Both the position numbers and the translations under genes were made by a program. From Paracoccaceae bacterium (GTDB lineage: Bacteria; Pseudomonadota; Alphaproteobacteria; Rhodobacterales; Rhodobacteraceae), in assembly GCA_003605175.1 (NCBI GenBank), contig QWDA01000010.1, positions 1-64,000 on the forward strand: a stretch of 64,000 bases of DNA. The letters are read 5' to 3'. This document shows positions 43,985-52,469 of this stretch, piece by piece (within the stretch, counting starts at the first letter, position 1; each line of letters starts with the position of its first letter). The notes below the pieces were generated by a model. That model searched no databases. It had not been told where the DNA came from and saw only the letters and a program-made list of their open reading frames with translations.

Positions 43985-44136
43985 CCCCAGACACTCACGC
44001 CGACACCGCCGACGCTTCCCGACACCGAGGGATGGACCGACACGCCGCCGCCTCCCACGCCGATGCCCACACCCAGATCCGGCCCGCCGGTGCAGGCCGT
44101 CAGCGCAAGTAGCGCCAGAACCGCGGCAAGTCTCAT
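43981..44136 (-). CDS. Tiny Gly/Val-rich lipoprotein (51 residues)
   Basis: The sequence starts MRLAAVLALLALTACTGGPD, with lipobox LTAC. The mature part is a glycine/valine/serine repeat (GVGIGVGGGGVSV, GSVGGVGVSVWG) that looks like a flexible or beta-forming envelope tail. It lies 48 bases downstream of argH and overlaps the next lipoprotein start by ATGA. Function unknown. Confidence 0.68.
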   Translation of the reverse strand: MRLAAVLALLALTACTGGPDLGVGIGVGGGGVSVHPSVSGSVGGVGVSVWG

Positions 44137-44184
44137 CCGCCTATCTCCCTCTCGGTCCGGCCCAGGATAGCCCGGGCGCGGCGC

Positions 44185-45576
44185 TCAGCCCAGAAGCTCC
44201 CGCCAGCGCGCGATCTGTGCGCGCACCTGTGCCGGCGCGGTCCCGCCGTAGCAGGTCCGGCTCGCCACCGAATTGTCGACGCCCAGGACCGAGAACACCC
44301 CCTCGGAGATCTCCCCATGCACCTCCTGCATCTCGGCAAGCGTCAGCTCCGGCAGGTCGCAGCCCCTGGCCTCCGCCTTCGCCACCAGCGCGCCGGTGAC
44401 ATGGTGCGCCTCGCGGAACGGCAGGCCCAGTTCGCGCACCAGCCAGTCGGCCAGGTCGGTGGCGGTCGAGAAGCCCGAGGAGGCCGCCGCGCGCAGGTTC
44501 TCCGGCCGCGCCGCCATGTCGCGCACCATCCCCTCCATCGCCGCGAGCGACAGCATCAGCGTGTCGGCGGCGTCGAAGACCTGCTCCTTGTCCTCCTGCA
44601 TGTCCTTGCCATAGGTCATCGGCAGCCCCTTCATCACCGTGAAGAGCGCCACCGTGGCCCCGAGGATCCGGCCGATCTTGGCGCGGATCAGTTCGGCGGC
44701 GTCCGGGTTCTTCTTCTGCGGCATGATCGAGGAGCCGGTGGAGAACCGGTCGGACATGGCGACGAAGCGGAACTGTGCCGAGGACCAGATCACCAGTTCC
44801 TCCGCCAGCCGCGACAGGTGCATCGCGCAGATCGACGCCGCCGAGAGGAACTCCAGCGCGAAATCCCTGTCCGCCACCGCGTCGAGCGAATTCGCCATCG
44901 GCCGGTCGAAGCCCAGCGCCTGCGCGGTGGCCTCCCGGTCGATCGGGAAGGAGGTGCCGGCCAGCGCCGCCGCCCCCAGCGGGCATTCGTTCATCCGCAC
45001 CCGCGCGTCGCGGAGCCGCGCGGCGTCGCGGCCGAACATCTCGACATAGGCCATCATGTGATGGCCCCAGGTCACCGGCTGCGCGGTCTGGAGATGGGTG
45101 AAGCCCGGCATCACCCAGTCCGCCCCCGCCTCGGCCTGGCCCAGCAGCGCCTTCTGCAGCGCCGTCACCCCCTCGATGGCGGCATCGGTCTGGTCGCGCA
45201 CCCAGAGCCGGAAATCCGTCGCCACCTGGTCGTTCCGCGACCGCGCCGTGTGCAGCCGCCCCGCCGGCGCGCCGATCAGCGCCTTCAGCCGCGCCTCCAC
45301 GTTCATGTGGATGTCTTCCAGGGCGGTCGAGAACTCGAAGCTCCCGCCCTCGATCTCTGACAAGATCGTGAGCAGCCCTTCCCGGATCGCCTCGGCATCG
45401 CTATCGGTGATGATGCCCTGCGCGGCCAGCATCGCCGCATGGGCGCGGGATCCTGCGATGTCCTGCGCCGCCATCCGACGGTCGAACCCGATCGAGGCGT
45501 TGATCGCCTCCATGATCGCGTCCGGACCCGAGGCGAAACGGCCGCCCCACATCGCGTTCGAGGTCTTGTCGGTCAT
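44185..45576 (-). CDS. argH: Argininosuccinate lyase
   Basis: A 463-residue protein, full length. It splits argininosuccinate into arginine and fumarate. The family signature [12 protein letters not shown] is near residue 280; MWGGRF begins the protein; [18 protein letters not shown] and the catalytic His region [11 protein letters not shown] are present. It is divergent from the thioredoxin-like gene, 21 bases away. Confidence 0.96.
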   Translation of the reverse strand: MTDKTSNAMWGGRFASGPDAIMEAINASIGFDRRMAAQDIAGSRAHAAMLAAQGIITDSDAEAIREGLLTILSEIEGGSFEFSTALEDIHMNVEARLKALIGAPAGRLHTARSRNDQVATDFRLWVRDQTDAAIEGVTALQKALLGQAEAGADWVMPGFTHLQTAQPVTWGHHMMAYVEMFGRDAARLRDARVRMNECPLGAAALAGTSFPIDREATAQALGFDRPMANSLDAVADRDFALEFLSAASICAMHLSRLAEELVIWSSAQFRFVAMSDRFSTGSSIMPQKKNPDAAELIRAKIGRILGATVALFTVMKGLPMTYGKDMQEDKEQVFDAADTLMLSLAAMEGMVRDMAARPENLRAAASSGFSTATDLADWLVRELGLPFREAHHVTGALVAKAEARGCDLPELTLAEMQEVHGEISEGVFSVLGVDNSVASRTCYGGTAPAQVRAQIARWRELLG

Positions 45577-45597
45577 ATGTGCCTGTCCGGAGGAAGA

Positions 45598-46158
45598 ATG
45601 AAGCGTCTTTGGTCCGCCGTGCTCTACACGGCCCTCGCCTTCGGTGCAAACGCCGCTCTCGCCGCCGATATCCCGGCGCTCGAGGCGCTGCGCGAGGGCA
45701 GCATGAAGAAGCTCGTGTTCCACGCCGAACCCGCGCCGGTGCCGGATGTCGCCTTCACCGATCCCGAGGGCGGCGAACACCGGCTCTCGGACTGGAAGGG
45801 CAAGCTCGTGCTGGTGAACTTCTGGGCCACCTGGTGTGCCCCCTGCCGGCAGGAGATGGCCGGGCTCGACGCCCTGCAGCGCGACATGGGCGGCGACGGG
45901 TTCGAGGTCGTCACCATCGCCACCGGGCGCAACTCGCTCGGCGGCATCCACCGCTTCTTCGAGGAGGAGGAGATCACCGCGCTGCCGATCCTGATGGACC
46001 GGAACCAGGCGCTCGCGCGCGAGATGGCGGTGCTCGGCCTGCCGATCACGGTGATCCTCGACCCCGAGGGCCGGGAGATCGCCCGGCTCCTCGGCGATGC
46101 CGAATGGAATTCCGACAGCGCCCGCGCGATCCTCACGGCGCTCGGCGCCGGCGCCTGA
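45598..46158 (+). CDS. TlpA-family thiol:disulfide reductase
   Basis: A 186-residue protein with a signal peptide (cleavage near ALAADI), so it acts in the periplasm. [14 protein letters not shown] holds the thioredoxin CxPC pair, and [14 protein letters not shown] carries the cis-Pro loop. Such proteins reduce cytochrome c or copper-site cysteines. GGAGGAAG lies just upstream of the ATG. The argH-divergent position is common in the family. Confidence 0.9.
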   Translation: MKRLWSAVLYTALAFGANAALAADIPALEALREGSMKKLVFHAEPAPVPDVAFTDPEGGEHRLSDWKGKLVLVNFWATWCAPCRQEMAGLDALQRDMGGDGFEVVTIATGRNSLGGIHRFFEEEEITALPILMDRNQALAREMAVLGLPITVILDPEGREIARLLGDAEWNSDSARAILTALGAGA

Positions 46159-46264
46159 GGCAAGAGCATGTCGCGCAATAGCGGGATCCGGTCTTGCGCG
46201 CCCCGGACATGCGAAATCGGATGGTTGGAGCGGATCGCGTGAATGCGAATGAACGCGGGCCGCT

Positions 46265-46771
46265 CTAACCCCTGCCCGGGGCCGGGAGGCCGGCGGCGAT
46301 CTCCTCGATGAAATGCGCAAGGAGGTCGGGGCGGCCGCTGACCCCGGCCTTGCGGTAGATCGCCGCGTGCTGGGCACGGATCGTGCCTTCGCGGGTCTGC
46401 CGGATCCCGGCGATCTCGCCGGCCGAGAGCCCCTTGATCGCCAGAAGCGCCACGTCACGCTCCGACGGCGTGAGGCCCCAGGCCTCGAATTTCTGCTCCA
46501 GCAGCGAATGGAACGCCCCGGTCGCGAGGTGGAGTTGTTCCTCCACCGCCGCGTTCCGCGCGATCAGCCGCCGGAGCCCGAAGAGCGTGATCGTCGCGCC
46601 GGTCCAGAGCGCGGCGACGGCCGCCAGCTCCGAGGAGATGTGCCAGGGGCCGTTCTCGCCGAACTCCGACAGCGCATCCAGGAGGAACGCGCCGCCGCAG
46701 GCGATCTGAAGCGCCGCGGCGGCCAGGAAAAGCCGCCGCGACGAGGCGGGAATTGGGCGCCTGTCGCGCAT
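46265..46771 (-). CDS. Membrane-tethered LuxR-type regulator
   Basis: A 168-residue protein. Two hydrophobic segments at about 12-32 and 47-66 would place the N-terminus in the membrane. The C-terminus has a LuxR/GerE helix-turn-helix: [22 protein letters not shown], then [29 protein letters not shown]. No receiver domain is present. It is 26 bases downstream of the cytochrome b gene, on the same strand. The signal it senses is unknown. Confidence 0.82.
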   Translation of the reverse strand: MRDRRPIPASSRRLFLAAAALQIACGGAFLLDALSEFGENGPWHISSELAAVAALWTGATITLFGLRRLIARNAAVEEQLHLATGAFHSLLEQKFEAWGLTPSERDVALLAIKGLSAGEIAGIRQTREGTIRAQHAAIYRKAGVSGRPDLLAHFIEEIAAGLPAPGRG

Positions 46772-46797
46772 GGCCGCTGCCCTTTCCGGCTGCCGAG

Positions 46798-47334
46798 TCA
46801 GTCCGGGCGTTTCTTGCCCGTAATCATCGCGCGGACAAGGTTCTCGCCGTGCCGGACGCTCTCGTAGATCACGCCGGCCACATGCAGGGTGACGAGGAGC
46901 AGCGCGAAGCCCACCAGCCCTTCATGCAACTCCTCGACCCAGCTCGCGCCCCAGAAGGAATCGAGCCCCATCATCCAGCCGGAAACCCCGATCCCGGCGA
47001 GCACCAGCATCAGCGCGACCACCATCGCGCCCCCGGCCGGGTTGTGCCCGAGATGGCGCCGCTCGTTTCCCGCCGCCAGGTCACGCAGGTAGCGCAGGAA
47101 GGCGGCGGGGGTGGGCACGAAGTCGGAAAACCGCGCGTGGCGGGTGCCGACGAAGCCCCAGACCACCCGGATCGCGAGAATCGCCATCAGCGCGTTGCCG
47201 AGTGCCTCGTGCAGGTCTCGAGGCCGCTCGATCAGATAGGCCAGGACGAACAGGGTCACGGTCGACCAGTGGAACAGGCGCACGACGATGTCCCAGACCG
47301 GGCGGGCCTCGGGCGCCCCGATGCGGGCGGCCAT
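46798..47334 (-). CDS. Cytochrome b561-type membrane protein
   Basis: A 178-residue protein with four hydrophobic segments. VWDIVVRLFHWSTVTLF near residue 13, MAILAIRVVWGF and ALLLVTLHVAGVIYESV carry the conserved His residues expected to bind two hemes in the bacterial cytochrome b/b6 family (COG3658). It probably moves electrons across the inner membrane. The PepSY gene is 3 bases upstream, and the two form an operon. Confidence 0.85.
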   Translation of the reverse strand: MAARIGAPEARPVWDIVVRLFHWSTVTLFVLAYLIERPRDLHEALGNALMAILAIRVVWGFVGTRHARFSDFVPTPAAFLRYLRDLAAGNERRHLGHNPAGGAMVVALMLVLAGIGVSGWMMGLDSFWGASWVEELHEGLVGFALLLVTLHVAGVIYESVRHGENLVRAMITGKKRPD

Positions 47335-47337
47335 GGC

Positions 47338-47601
47338 TCAGTCTTCCTCGCGGTCGAGCACCGCGCCGGTTGCCGGGTCGTAATAGATCTCTAGCTTCGT
47401 CTTGCCGGCATGGCCGTAGATCTCGTAGCACTTCTCGCCGGTCACCTTGGCGATATCGACGGTGGCGCCCTCGCCCTCCTCGAAGGCCTTGACCACTTCC
47501 CACATCGGCTTCACCTCCTTGGCCGCGCGGCAATCGGGCTCGGCGAATGCGGGCACCGCCAGCAGGGTCAGGGCGGCGGCCGCAAATGCGAATGTCTTCA
47601 T
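47338..47601 (-). CDS. Periplasmic PepSY-domain protein
   Basis: An 87-residue protein with a signal peptide (MKTFAFAAAALTLLAVPAFA). The mature part is one PepSY-like unit (WEVVKAFEEGEGATVDIAKVTGEKCYEIYGHAGKTKLEIYYDPATG), with a Cys pair at CRAAK and KCY that could form a disulfide. Genes of this kind accompany b-type cytochromes in alphaproteobacteria. Confidence 0.82.
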   Translation of the reverse strand: MKTFAFAAAALTLLAVPAFAEPDCRAAKEVKPMWEVVKAFEEGEGATVDIAKVTGEKCYEIYGHAGKTKLEIYYDPATGAVLDREED

Positions 47602-47701
47602 GAGGGTATCCTTTCGGGTTCGCCCGGAGCACCATGCCCCGGCGCCCCACAGAAAGAATTGCCGCCGCCCCCGCCGCCATTGGCAGAACAGTTAGGCAGG
47701 G

Positions 47702-47725
47702 CGCCGTAAGCGGATCCTTACGGCG
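47702..47725. repeat. Perfect 9-base inverted repeat
   Basis: CGCCGTAAG (47702-47710) and CTTACGGCG (47717-47725) flank CGGATC. It lies about 100 bases upstream of the PepSY start and a similar distance after the PAS gene. It could be an operator of the PepSY-cytochrome operon or a factor-dependent transcription end; there is no U-run. Confidence 0.5.
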
Positions 47726-47827
47726 GGTTCCCGCCCGACCGGCGGCATCGGGCCAGGAACACGCCGCCCGGCCGGAGGGCGTCGAGTTGCCGCGCGGCCG
47801 ATCCGGCGCCTTCCCGATCCGGAAACG

Positions 47828-49075
47828 CTAGGCCGCCTGGCGGCGTACCGCCCGGCGTTCGTCGGCGCCGAGCGCGCCACCGGTCGCGTTCATCGCCTCG
47901 GTCAGCTGATCGAGATGCGCCAGCCGCTCGGACAGCCCGGTATGGAACGTGTCGAGCGACTCGATGATGTCGATCAGGTCCGCGGCCCGCGCCGGCGGCA
48001 GGCGCCCGCCCTCGACCCGGCACAGGATGCGCGTCACGTCGAGCCCGGCGACCAGGCGTTCGAGGTCGCCGAAGGTCATCGCGAGCACCGCAAGCTCGGT
48101 GCAGACGCCGCGCAGGCTGTCCAGCGCCATCTCCTTCATCCGCGCGGCCAGCGCGGTGAGCCGCCCGATCTCCTCCGCGCGGTCGACGGGAATGGTTTCC
48201 TGTTCCGCGGCAAAGGCGGCCGACGCCTCCTCCAGGACCTGGGCGCAGCCGCCGAGGTTCATCGCCAGCACCGCCGCCCGGGCGATCGCCGAATGGCCGC
48301 CCGATCCGTCGCTCTCGAGCGTCGCGAGCTTCTTGAACACCTCGCGGCACATCATCGCGTAGTTCTCGGCGATCACCGCGATCGGGCGCCCGTCATCGCC
48401 CAGGCTCGCCGCGGCGATGCCGAGATTGATCGGCACCGCGCGGATCGCCTCGAACTGGCGCGTCAGGCCGTCGCACTGGCCGCCGAGCTCCTCGGTCTGC
48501 TCGCTCAGCCGCCGCAACAGGCCATAGCGTTCCGATTCGACCTGTCCGATCGCCGCATCGCGCTGCTTGAGTTCGGTGGAAATCGCCGCGGCCATGAAGG
48601 CGTCGTAATCGGCGTAGCCGAGCCCGCGGATCGTCTCCAGCATCGCCGCGGCACTGCCCTCCGGCGAAAGATCCTCCTCCGTCTCGCGCGCCAGATGCGC
48701 CGCATAGACCTGCTGGACCCTGGCGAAAAGCGGGCTCGTCGGCTTGACCCGAACCGAGAGATATCCGTCCTCGATCGGGGTCACGACCGCGAAGACCCAG
48801 TACGACTGGCCGCCCTTCGTCCTGTTCTTCACATAGGCGCAGGTCAGGCGCCCGGCCTGGATCCTGTCCCAGAGAATCCGGAACACCGCCTTGGGCATGT
48901 CGGGATGCCGGACGATCTTGTGCGGCGCGCCCAGGAGTTCCGGCCAGTCGAAATCCGCGACGCGCCGGAACACCGTGTTGCCCGCACGAATGATCCCGCG
49001 CTTGTCGGTCCGCGAGAAGAACACTTCACCGATGTCGAACTGAACACTGCCCGCGGAAGCGTCGGGATCGCTCAT
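47828..49075 (-). CDS. PAS-domain sensory protein (Aer-like PAS)
   Basis: A 415-residue protein. I chose the second of two adjacent ATGs (49075) because GAGG is 7 bases away. Residues 10-110 (FFSRTDKRGIIRAGNTVFRRVADF...HPDMPKAVFRILWDRIQAGR...KGGQSYWVFAVVTPI) match the PAS domain of Aer-type redox receptors. The rest is a helical domain with no transmembrane segment and no methyl-accepting signalling tip, so it is not a standard chemoreceptor. It is divergent from an EAL protein. Confidence 0.75.
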   Translation of the reverse strand: MSDPDASAGSVQFDIGEVFFSRTDKRGIIRAGNTVFRRVADFDWPELLGAPHKIVRHPDMPKAVFRILWDRIQAGRLTCAYVKNRTKGGQSYWVFAVVTPIEDGYLSVRVKPTSPLFARVQQVYAAHLARETEEDLSPEGSAAAMLETIRGLGYADYDAFMAAAISTELKQRDAAIGQVESERYGLLRRLSEQTEELGGQCDGLTRQFEAIRAVPINLGIAAASLGDDGRPIAVIAENYAMMCREVFKKLATLESDGSGGHSAIARAAVLAMNLGGCAQVLEEASAAFAAEQETIPVDRAEEIGRLTALAARMKEMALDSLRGVCTELAVLAMTFGDLERLVAGLDVTRILCRVEGGRLPPARAADLIDIIESLDTFHTGLSERLAHLDQLTEAMNATGGALGADERRAVRRQAA

Positions 49076-49231
49076 CATGCACCTCAGCCGTTTCGTCGCG
49101 CGACATTGGACCGGCGCTGCTTTCGGCAAGGTTAATCCGCGCTGGCGGCATCGGTACAATGCGGCGAAATTTACGCGATGTTAGCGTTTCGGCCCGCACT
49201 GTCCCGATGAGCGGACTGGAGCATGTTCACA

Positions 49232-50044
49232 ATGAGTTATGCGGTTTCGGGGCAGTCGGACACCCCGCTTGATGTGGCGGTCGCGGAGCGCGACCGGAAC
49301 GTGCTTGCCTCCGTCGAGCAGGCCGTCGCCAACCGCCGGGTGCAACTCGCCTATCAGCCCGTGGTGGCCGCGGGCGCGCCGGGCATACCCGCCTTCTACG
49401 AAGGTCTCGCGCGGGTGCTCGACCCGACCGGCCGGGCAATCCCCGCGCGGGAGTTCATCGACGCGGTGGAAACCCACGAGGTCGGCCGCGCGCTCGACTG
49501 CGTCACCCTCGAACTCGGGCTGAAGGCGCTCGAGGAAAACCCGGCCCTCAAGCTCTCGATCAACATGTCCGCCCGCTCCATCGGCTACCGCCGCTGGATC
49601 CACACGCTGGAAACCGGCCTCGCCCGGGCCGGCTCAACGGTGTCGGGGCGGCTGATCCTCGAGATCACCGAGGCTTCGGCGATGGTCATGCCCGACGTGG
49701 TGCAATCCTTCATGATGGGGCTGCAGAGCCAGGGCATCACCTTCGCGCTCGACGATTTCGGCGCCGGCTACACCTCGTTCCGCTACCTCAAGAACTTCTA
49801 TTTCGACATTCTCAAGATCGACGGCCAGTTCATCCGCGGCATCGAGAGCGACCCCGACAACCAGGTGCTGGTCGAGGCGATGGTGACCATCGGCCGGCAG
49901 TTCGGCATGTTCACCGTGGCCGAGATGGTGGAAACCCGCGCCCAGGCCGAGTTCCTGGCCGCCGCCGGTATCGACTTCCTCCAGGGCTATCTCTACGGCG
50001 CCCCGGCGCTGAAGCCCGATTTCCAGCTTCTGGAATCCGCCTGA
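49232..50044 (+). CDS. EAL-domain cyclic-di-GMP phosphodiesterase
   Basis: A 270-residue stand-alone EAL domain from the ATG at 49232, which sits at normal distance from TGGAG; an ATG three codons upstream is too close. The signature motif reads EGLAR instead of EALxR, but the metal and catalytic residues are kept: INMSARS, LEITEAS, ALDDFGAGYTSF, ILKIDGQFI and VAEMVET. It probably hydrolyses c-di-GMP. It is divergent from the PAS gene. Confidence 0.85.
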   Translation: MSYAVSGQSDTPLDVAVAERDRNVLASVEQAVANRRVQLAYQPVVAAGAPGIPAFYEGLARVLDPTGRAIPAREFIDAVETHEVGRALDCVTLELGLKALEENPALKLSINMSARSIGYRRWIHTLETGLARAGSTVSGRLILEITEASAMVMPDVVQSFMMGLQSQGITFALDDFGAGYTSFRYLKNFYFDILKIDGQFIRGIESDPDNQVLVEAMVTIGRQFGMFTVAEMVETRAQAEFLAAAGIDFLQGYLYGAPALKPDFQLLESA

Positions 50045-50047
50045 GCC

Positions 50048-50404
50048 TCAGCTCCCGCGATAGGTCGAATACCCGAAAGGCGACAGGAGAAGCGGCACAT
50101 GATAATGCGCCGCACCGTCGCTCGCGCCGAAGCGGAGCGGGATCTCGTCGAGGAAAAGCGGCTCCTTTGCCACCTGCCCGGTCGCGCGCAGGTAGGCACC
50201 CGCGCAGAACACCAGCTCGTAGGTCCCCACCGAGAACCCCGCCTCTGGCAGGATCGGCGCGTCGGTCCGCCCGTCCGCGTTGGTGACCGCCTCGGCGATC
50301 TTGCGGCGCGAAGTTCCCGAGACCCGGTAGAGCAGGATCCGGATCCCCTCCGCCGGGCAGCCCCGCGCGGTGTCGAGCACATGGGTCGTCAGGTATCCGG
50401 ACAT
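50048..50404 (-). CDS. uraH: 5-hydroxyisourate hydrolase
   Basis: A 118-residue transthyretin-like protein. The N-terminal LTTHVLDTARGCPAEGI, internal His/Arg positions and C-terminal YRGS are invariant marks that separate it from transthyretin. It converts 5-hydroxyisourate to OHCU after urate oxidation. It is divergent from the ureide genes, sharing a 140-base control region. Confidence 0.95.
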   Translation of the reverse strand: MSGYLTTHVLDTARGCPAEGIRILLYRVSGTSRRKIAEAVTNADGRTDAPILPEAGFSVGTYELVFCAGAYLRATGQVAKEPLFLDEIPLRFGASDGAAHYHVPLLLSPFGYSTYRGS

Positions 50405-50544
50405 CCGCCGCCTCCTTCTTGGGCTCACTGAACCGCTTTCCGCCCGCCATGGCAATTGCCGAGCCGCGCCGACGCTCTTTCGCTTCCTTTTTGAAAATGC
50501 GAGCAATTGACCTGCGATAGACAGGCGACGAAGGGGAGCAGATC

Positions 50545-51957
50545 TTGAACCGCTATCCACGCGACATGACCGGCTATGCCGGCCGCCCGCCCGACGCGAA
50601 CTGGCCCGGCGGCGCCAGGATCGCCGTGCAGATCGTGCTCAATTACGAGGAGGGCGGCGAGAACAACATCCTCCACGGCGACGCTGCCTCCGAAGCGTTC
50701 CTGTCGGAAATCGTCGGCGCCGCGCCCTGGCCCGGGCAGCGCCACTGGAACATGGAATCGATCTACGAATATGGCGCCCGCGCCGGGTTCTGGCGGCTCC
50801 ACGGGCTCCTGAAACACCTGCCCGTCACCGTCTACGGCGTCGCCACCGCGCTCGCCCGCGCGCCGGAACAGGTCGCGGCGATGAAAGGCGCGGGCTGGGA
50901 GATCGCCTCGCACGGGCTCAAGTGGATCGAGTACAAGGACTTCGCCGAGGCCGAGGAGCGGGCCCATATGGAGGAGGCGATCCGGCTCCATACCGAGGTC
51001 ACCGGCACCCGCCCGCGCGGCTGGTACACCGGCCGCTCCTCTGTCAACACCGTCCGCCTCGCCGCCGAGGAGGGCGGTTTCGCCTATGTCGCCGACACCT
51101 ATGACGACGACCTGCCGCACTGGAAACGCTTCGGCAGCCACGACCAGCTCATCGTGCCCTACACGCTCGACGCCAACGACATGCGCTTCGCCGTCGCCGC
51201 CGGCTTCGGCGCGCCGCGCGAGTTCGAAAGCTACCTCACCGACGCCTTCGACATGCTCCATGCCGAGGGCGCGGCGGGCAGCCCCAAGATGCTCTCGATC
51301 GGCCTGCATTGCCGCCTCGTCGGCCGCCCGGCCCGCGCGCTGGCGCTGAAACGCGCGCTCGACCACATGGCCGCCCACGAGGGCGTCTGGTTCGCCACCC
51401 GGCTCCAGATCGCCGAGCACTGGGCCGCGACCCATCCCGCCCCCGCCGGCCCGCGCCCCTCCGAGATGGACCTTGCCACCTTCACCGCCGAATTCGGCGG
51501 CATCTACGAGCACTCCCCCTGGATCGCCGAACGTGCCCACGCGCTCGAGCTTGGCCCGACCCACGACACCGCCACCGGCATCCATTCGGCGCTCACCCGG
51601 ATCTTCCGTTCGTCCAGCCAAGCGGAGCGCCTCGGCGTGCTCCATGCCCATCCCGACCTCGCCGGCAAGCTCGCCGCCGCGAAGCGGCTCACCCCCGAGA
51701 GCACCGCCGAACAGGCCTCCGCCGGGCTCGACGCGCTCACCGACGACGAGCGCGCGACCTTCACCGGGCTCAACGCCGACTACACCGCGAAATTCGGCTT
51801 CCCCTTCATCATCGCCGTCCGCGACAACACCAAGGACACGATCCTCGAAGCCTTCCTCCGCCGCCTCGGCAATGACGCGGAAACCGAGTTCGCCGAGGCC
51901 TGCCGCCAGGTCGAACGCATCGCGGAGCTGCGCCTGAAGGAGAAAATGGGCCCGTGA
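50545..51957 (+). CDS. Allantoinase PuuE fused to OHCU decarboxylase UraD
   Basis: A 470-residue bifunctional protein. Residues 1-310 are a polysaccharide-deacetylase-like PuuE allantoinase (NYEEGGENNILHGD, RGWYTGRSSVNTV); residues 315-470 are OHCU decarboxylase (FGGIYEHSPWIAERA; HAHPDLAGKLAAAKRLTPES; GFPFIIAVRDNTK). The fusion joins the step making allantoin with its ring opening to allantoate. The start appears to be TTG at 50545, 8 bases after AGGGGA; ATG at 50566 is an alternative. It overlaps allA by four bases. Confidence 0.92.
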   Translation: MNRYPRDMTGYAGRPPDANWPGGARIAVQIVLNYEEGGENNILHGDAASEAFLSEIVGAAPWPGQRHWNMESIYEYGARAGFWRLHGLLKHLPVTVYGVATALARAPEQVAAMKGAGWEIASHGLKWIEYKDFAEAEERAHMEEAIRLHTEVTGTRPRGWYTGRSSVNTVRLAAEEGGFAYVADTYDDDLPHWKRFGSHDQLIVPYTLDANDMRFAVAAGFGAPREFESYLTDAFDMLHAEGAAGSPKMLSIGLHCRLVGRPARALALKRALDHMAAHEGVWFATRLQIAEHWAATHPAPAGPRPSEMDLATFTAEFGGIYEHSPWIAERAHALELGPTHDTATGIHSALTRIFRSSSQAERLGVLHAHPDLAGKLAAAKRLTPESTAEQASAGLDALTDDERATFTGLNADYTAKFGFPFIIAVRDNTKDTILEAFLRRLGNDAETEFAEACRQVERIAELRLKEKMGP

Positions 51958-52448
51958 CCCGTACGATCACCGCCCAGCCGCTCACGGCCAAGGCCTTCGC
52001 CCCCTTCGGCGAGGTGATCGACACCGCGGGCGAGCCCGACCGGATCATCAATCAGGGCCTCTGCGGCCGCTACCACGACCGCGCCACCCTGACCGCCGAA
52101 GACGGCCACCCCGGCCTCAGCCTGTTCGACGCCAAACCCCGCGCGCTGCCCTATCTCCTCGACATGGTCGAGCGCCATCCGTTGGGCAGCCAGGCCTTCA
52201 TCCCGATGAATTTCGCCTCATTTCTCATCACCGTCGCGCCCGATACCGACGCGGGCCCGGGCAGGCCACTGGCGTTCTTGACCGCCCCCGGCCAGGCCAT
52301 CAACCTTTTCGCGAACACATGGCACGGCGTCCTCACGCCGCTTGCCGCTCCGGGGCTCTTCGCCGTGATCGACCGGATCGGCAAGGGCGCCAATCTCGAG
52401 GAACACTGGTTCGACACGCCCTACCGCGTGATCGCACCGGACGGCTGA
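51954..52448 (+). CDS. allA: Ureidoglycolate lyase
   Basis: A 164-residue cupin-like protein from a GTG that overlaps the upstream stop. TAKAFAPFGEVIDTAG, INQGLCGRYHD and FANTWHGVL match AllA, which splits ureidoglycolate into glyoxylate and urea. It follows puuE-uraD and precedes the transporter, completing the route from allantoin to glyoxylate except for allantoate hydrolysis, which is not in view. Confidence 0.93.
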   Translation: MTRTITAQPLTAKAFAPFGEVIDTAGEPDRIINQGLCGRYHDRATLTAEDGHPGLSLFDAKPRALPYLLDMVERHPLGSQAFIPMNFASFLITVAPDTDAGPGRPLAFLTAPGQAINLFANTWHGVLTPLAAPGLFAVIDRIGKGANLEEHWFDTPYRVIAPDG

Positions 52449-52469
52449 CCACAACGACAGGGGGCAAAC

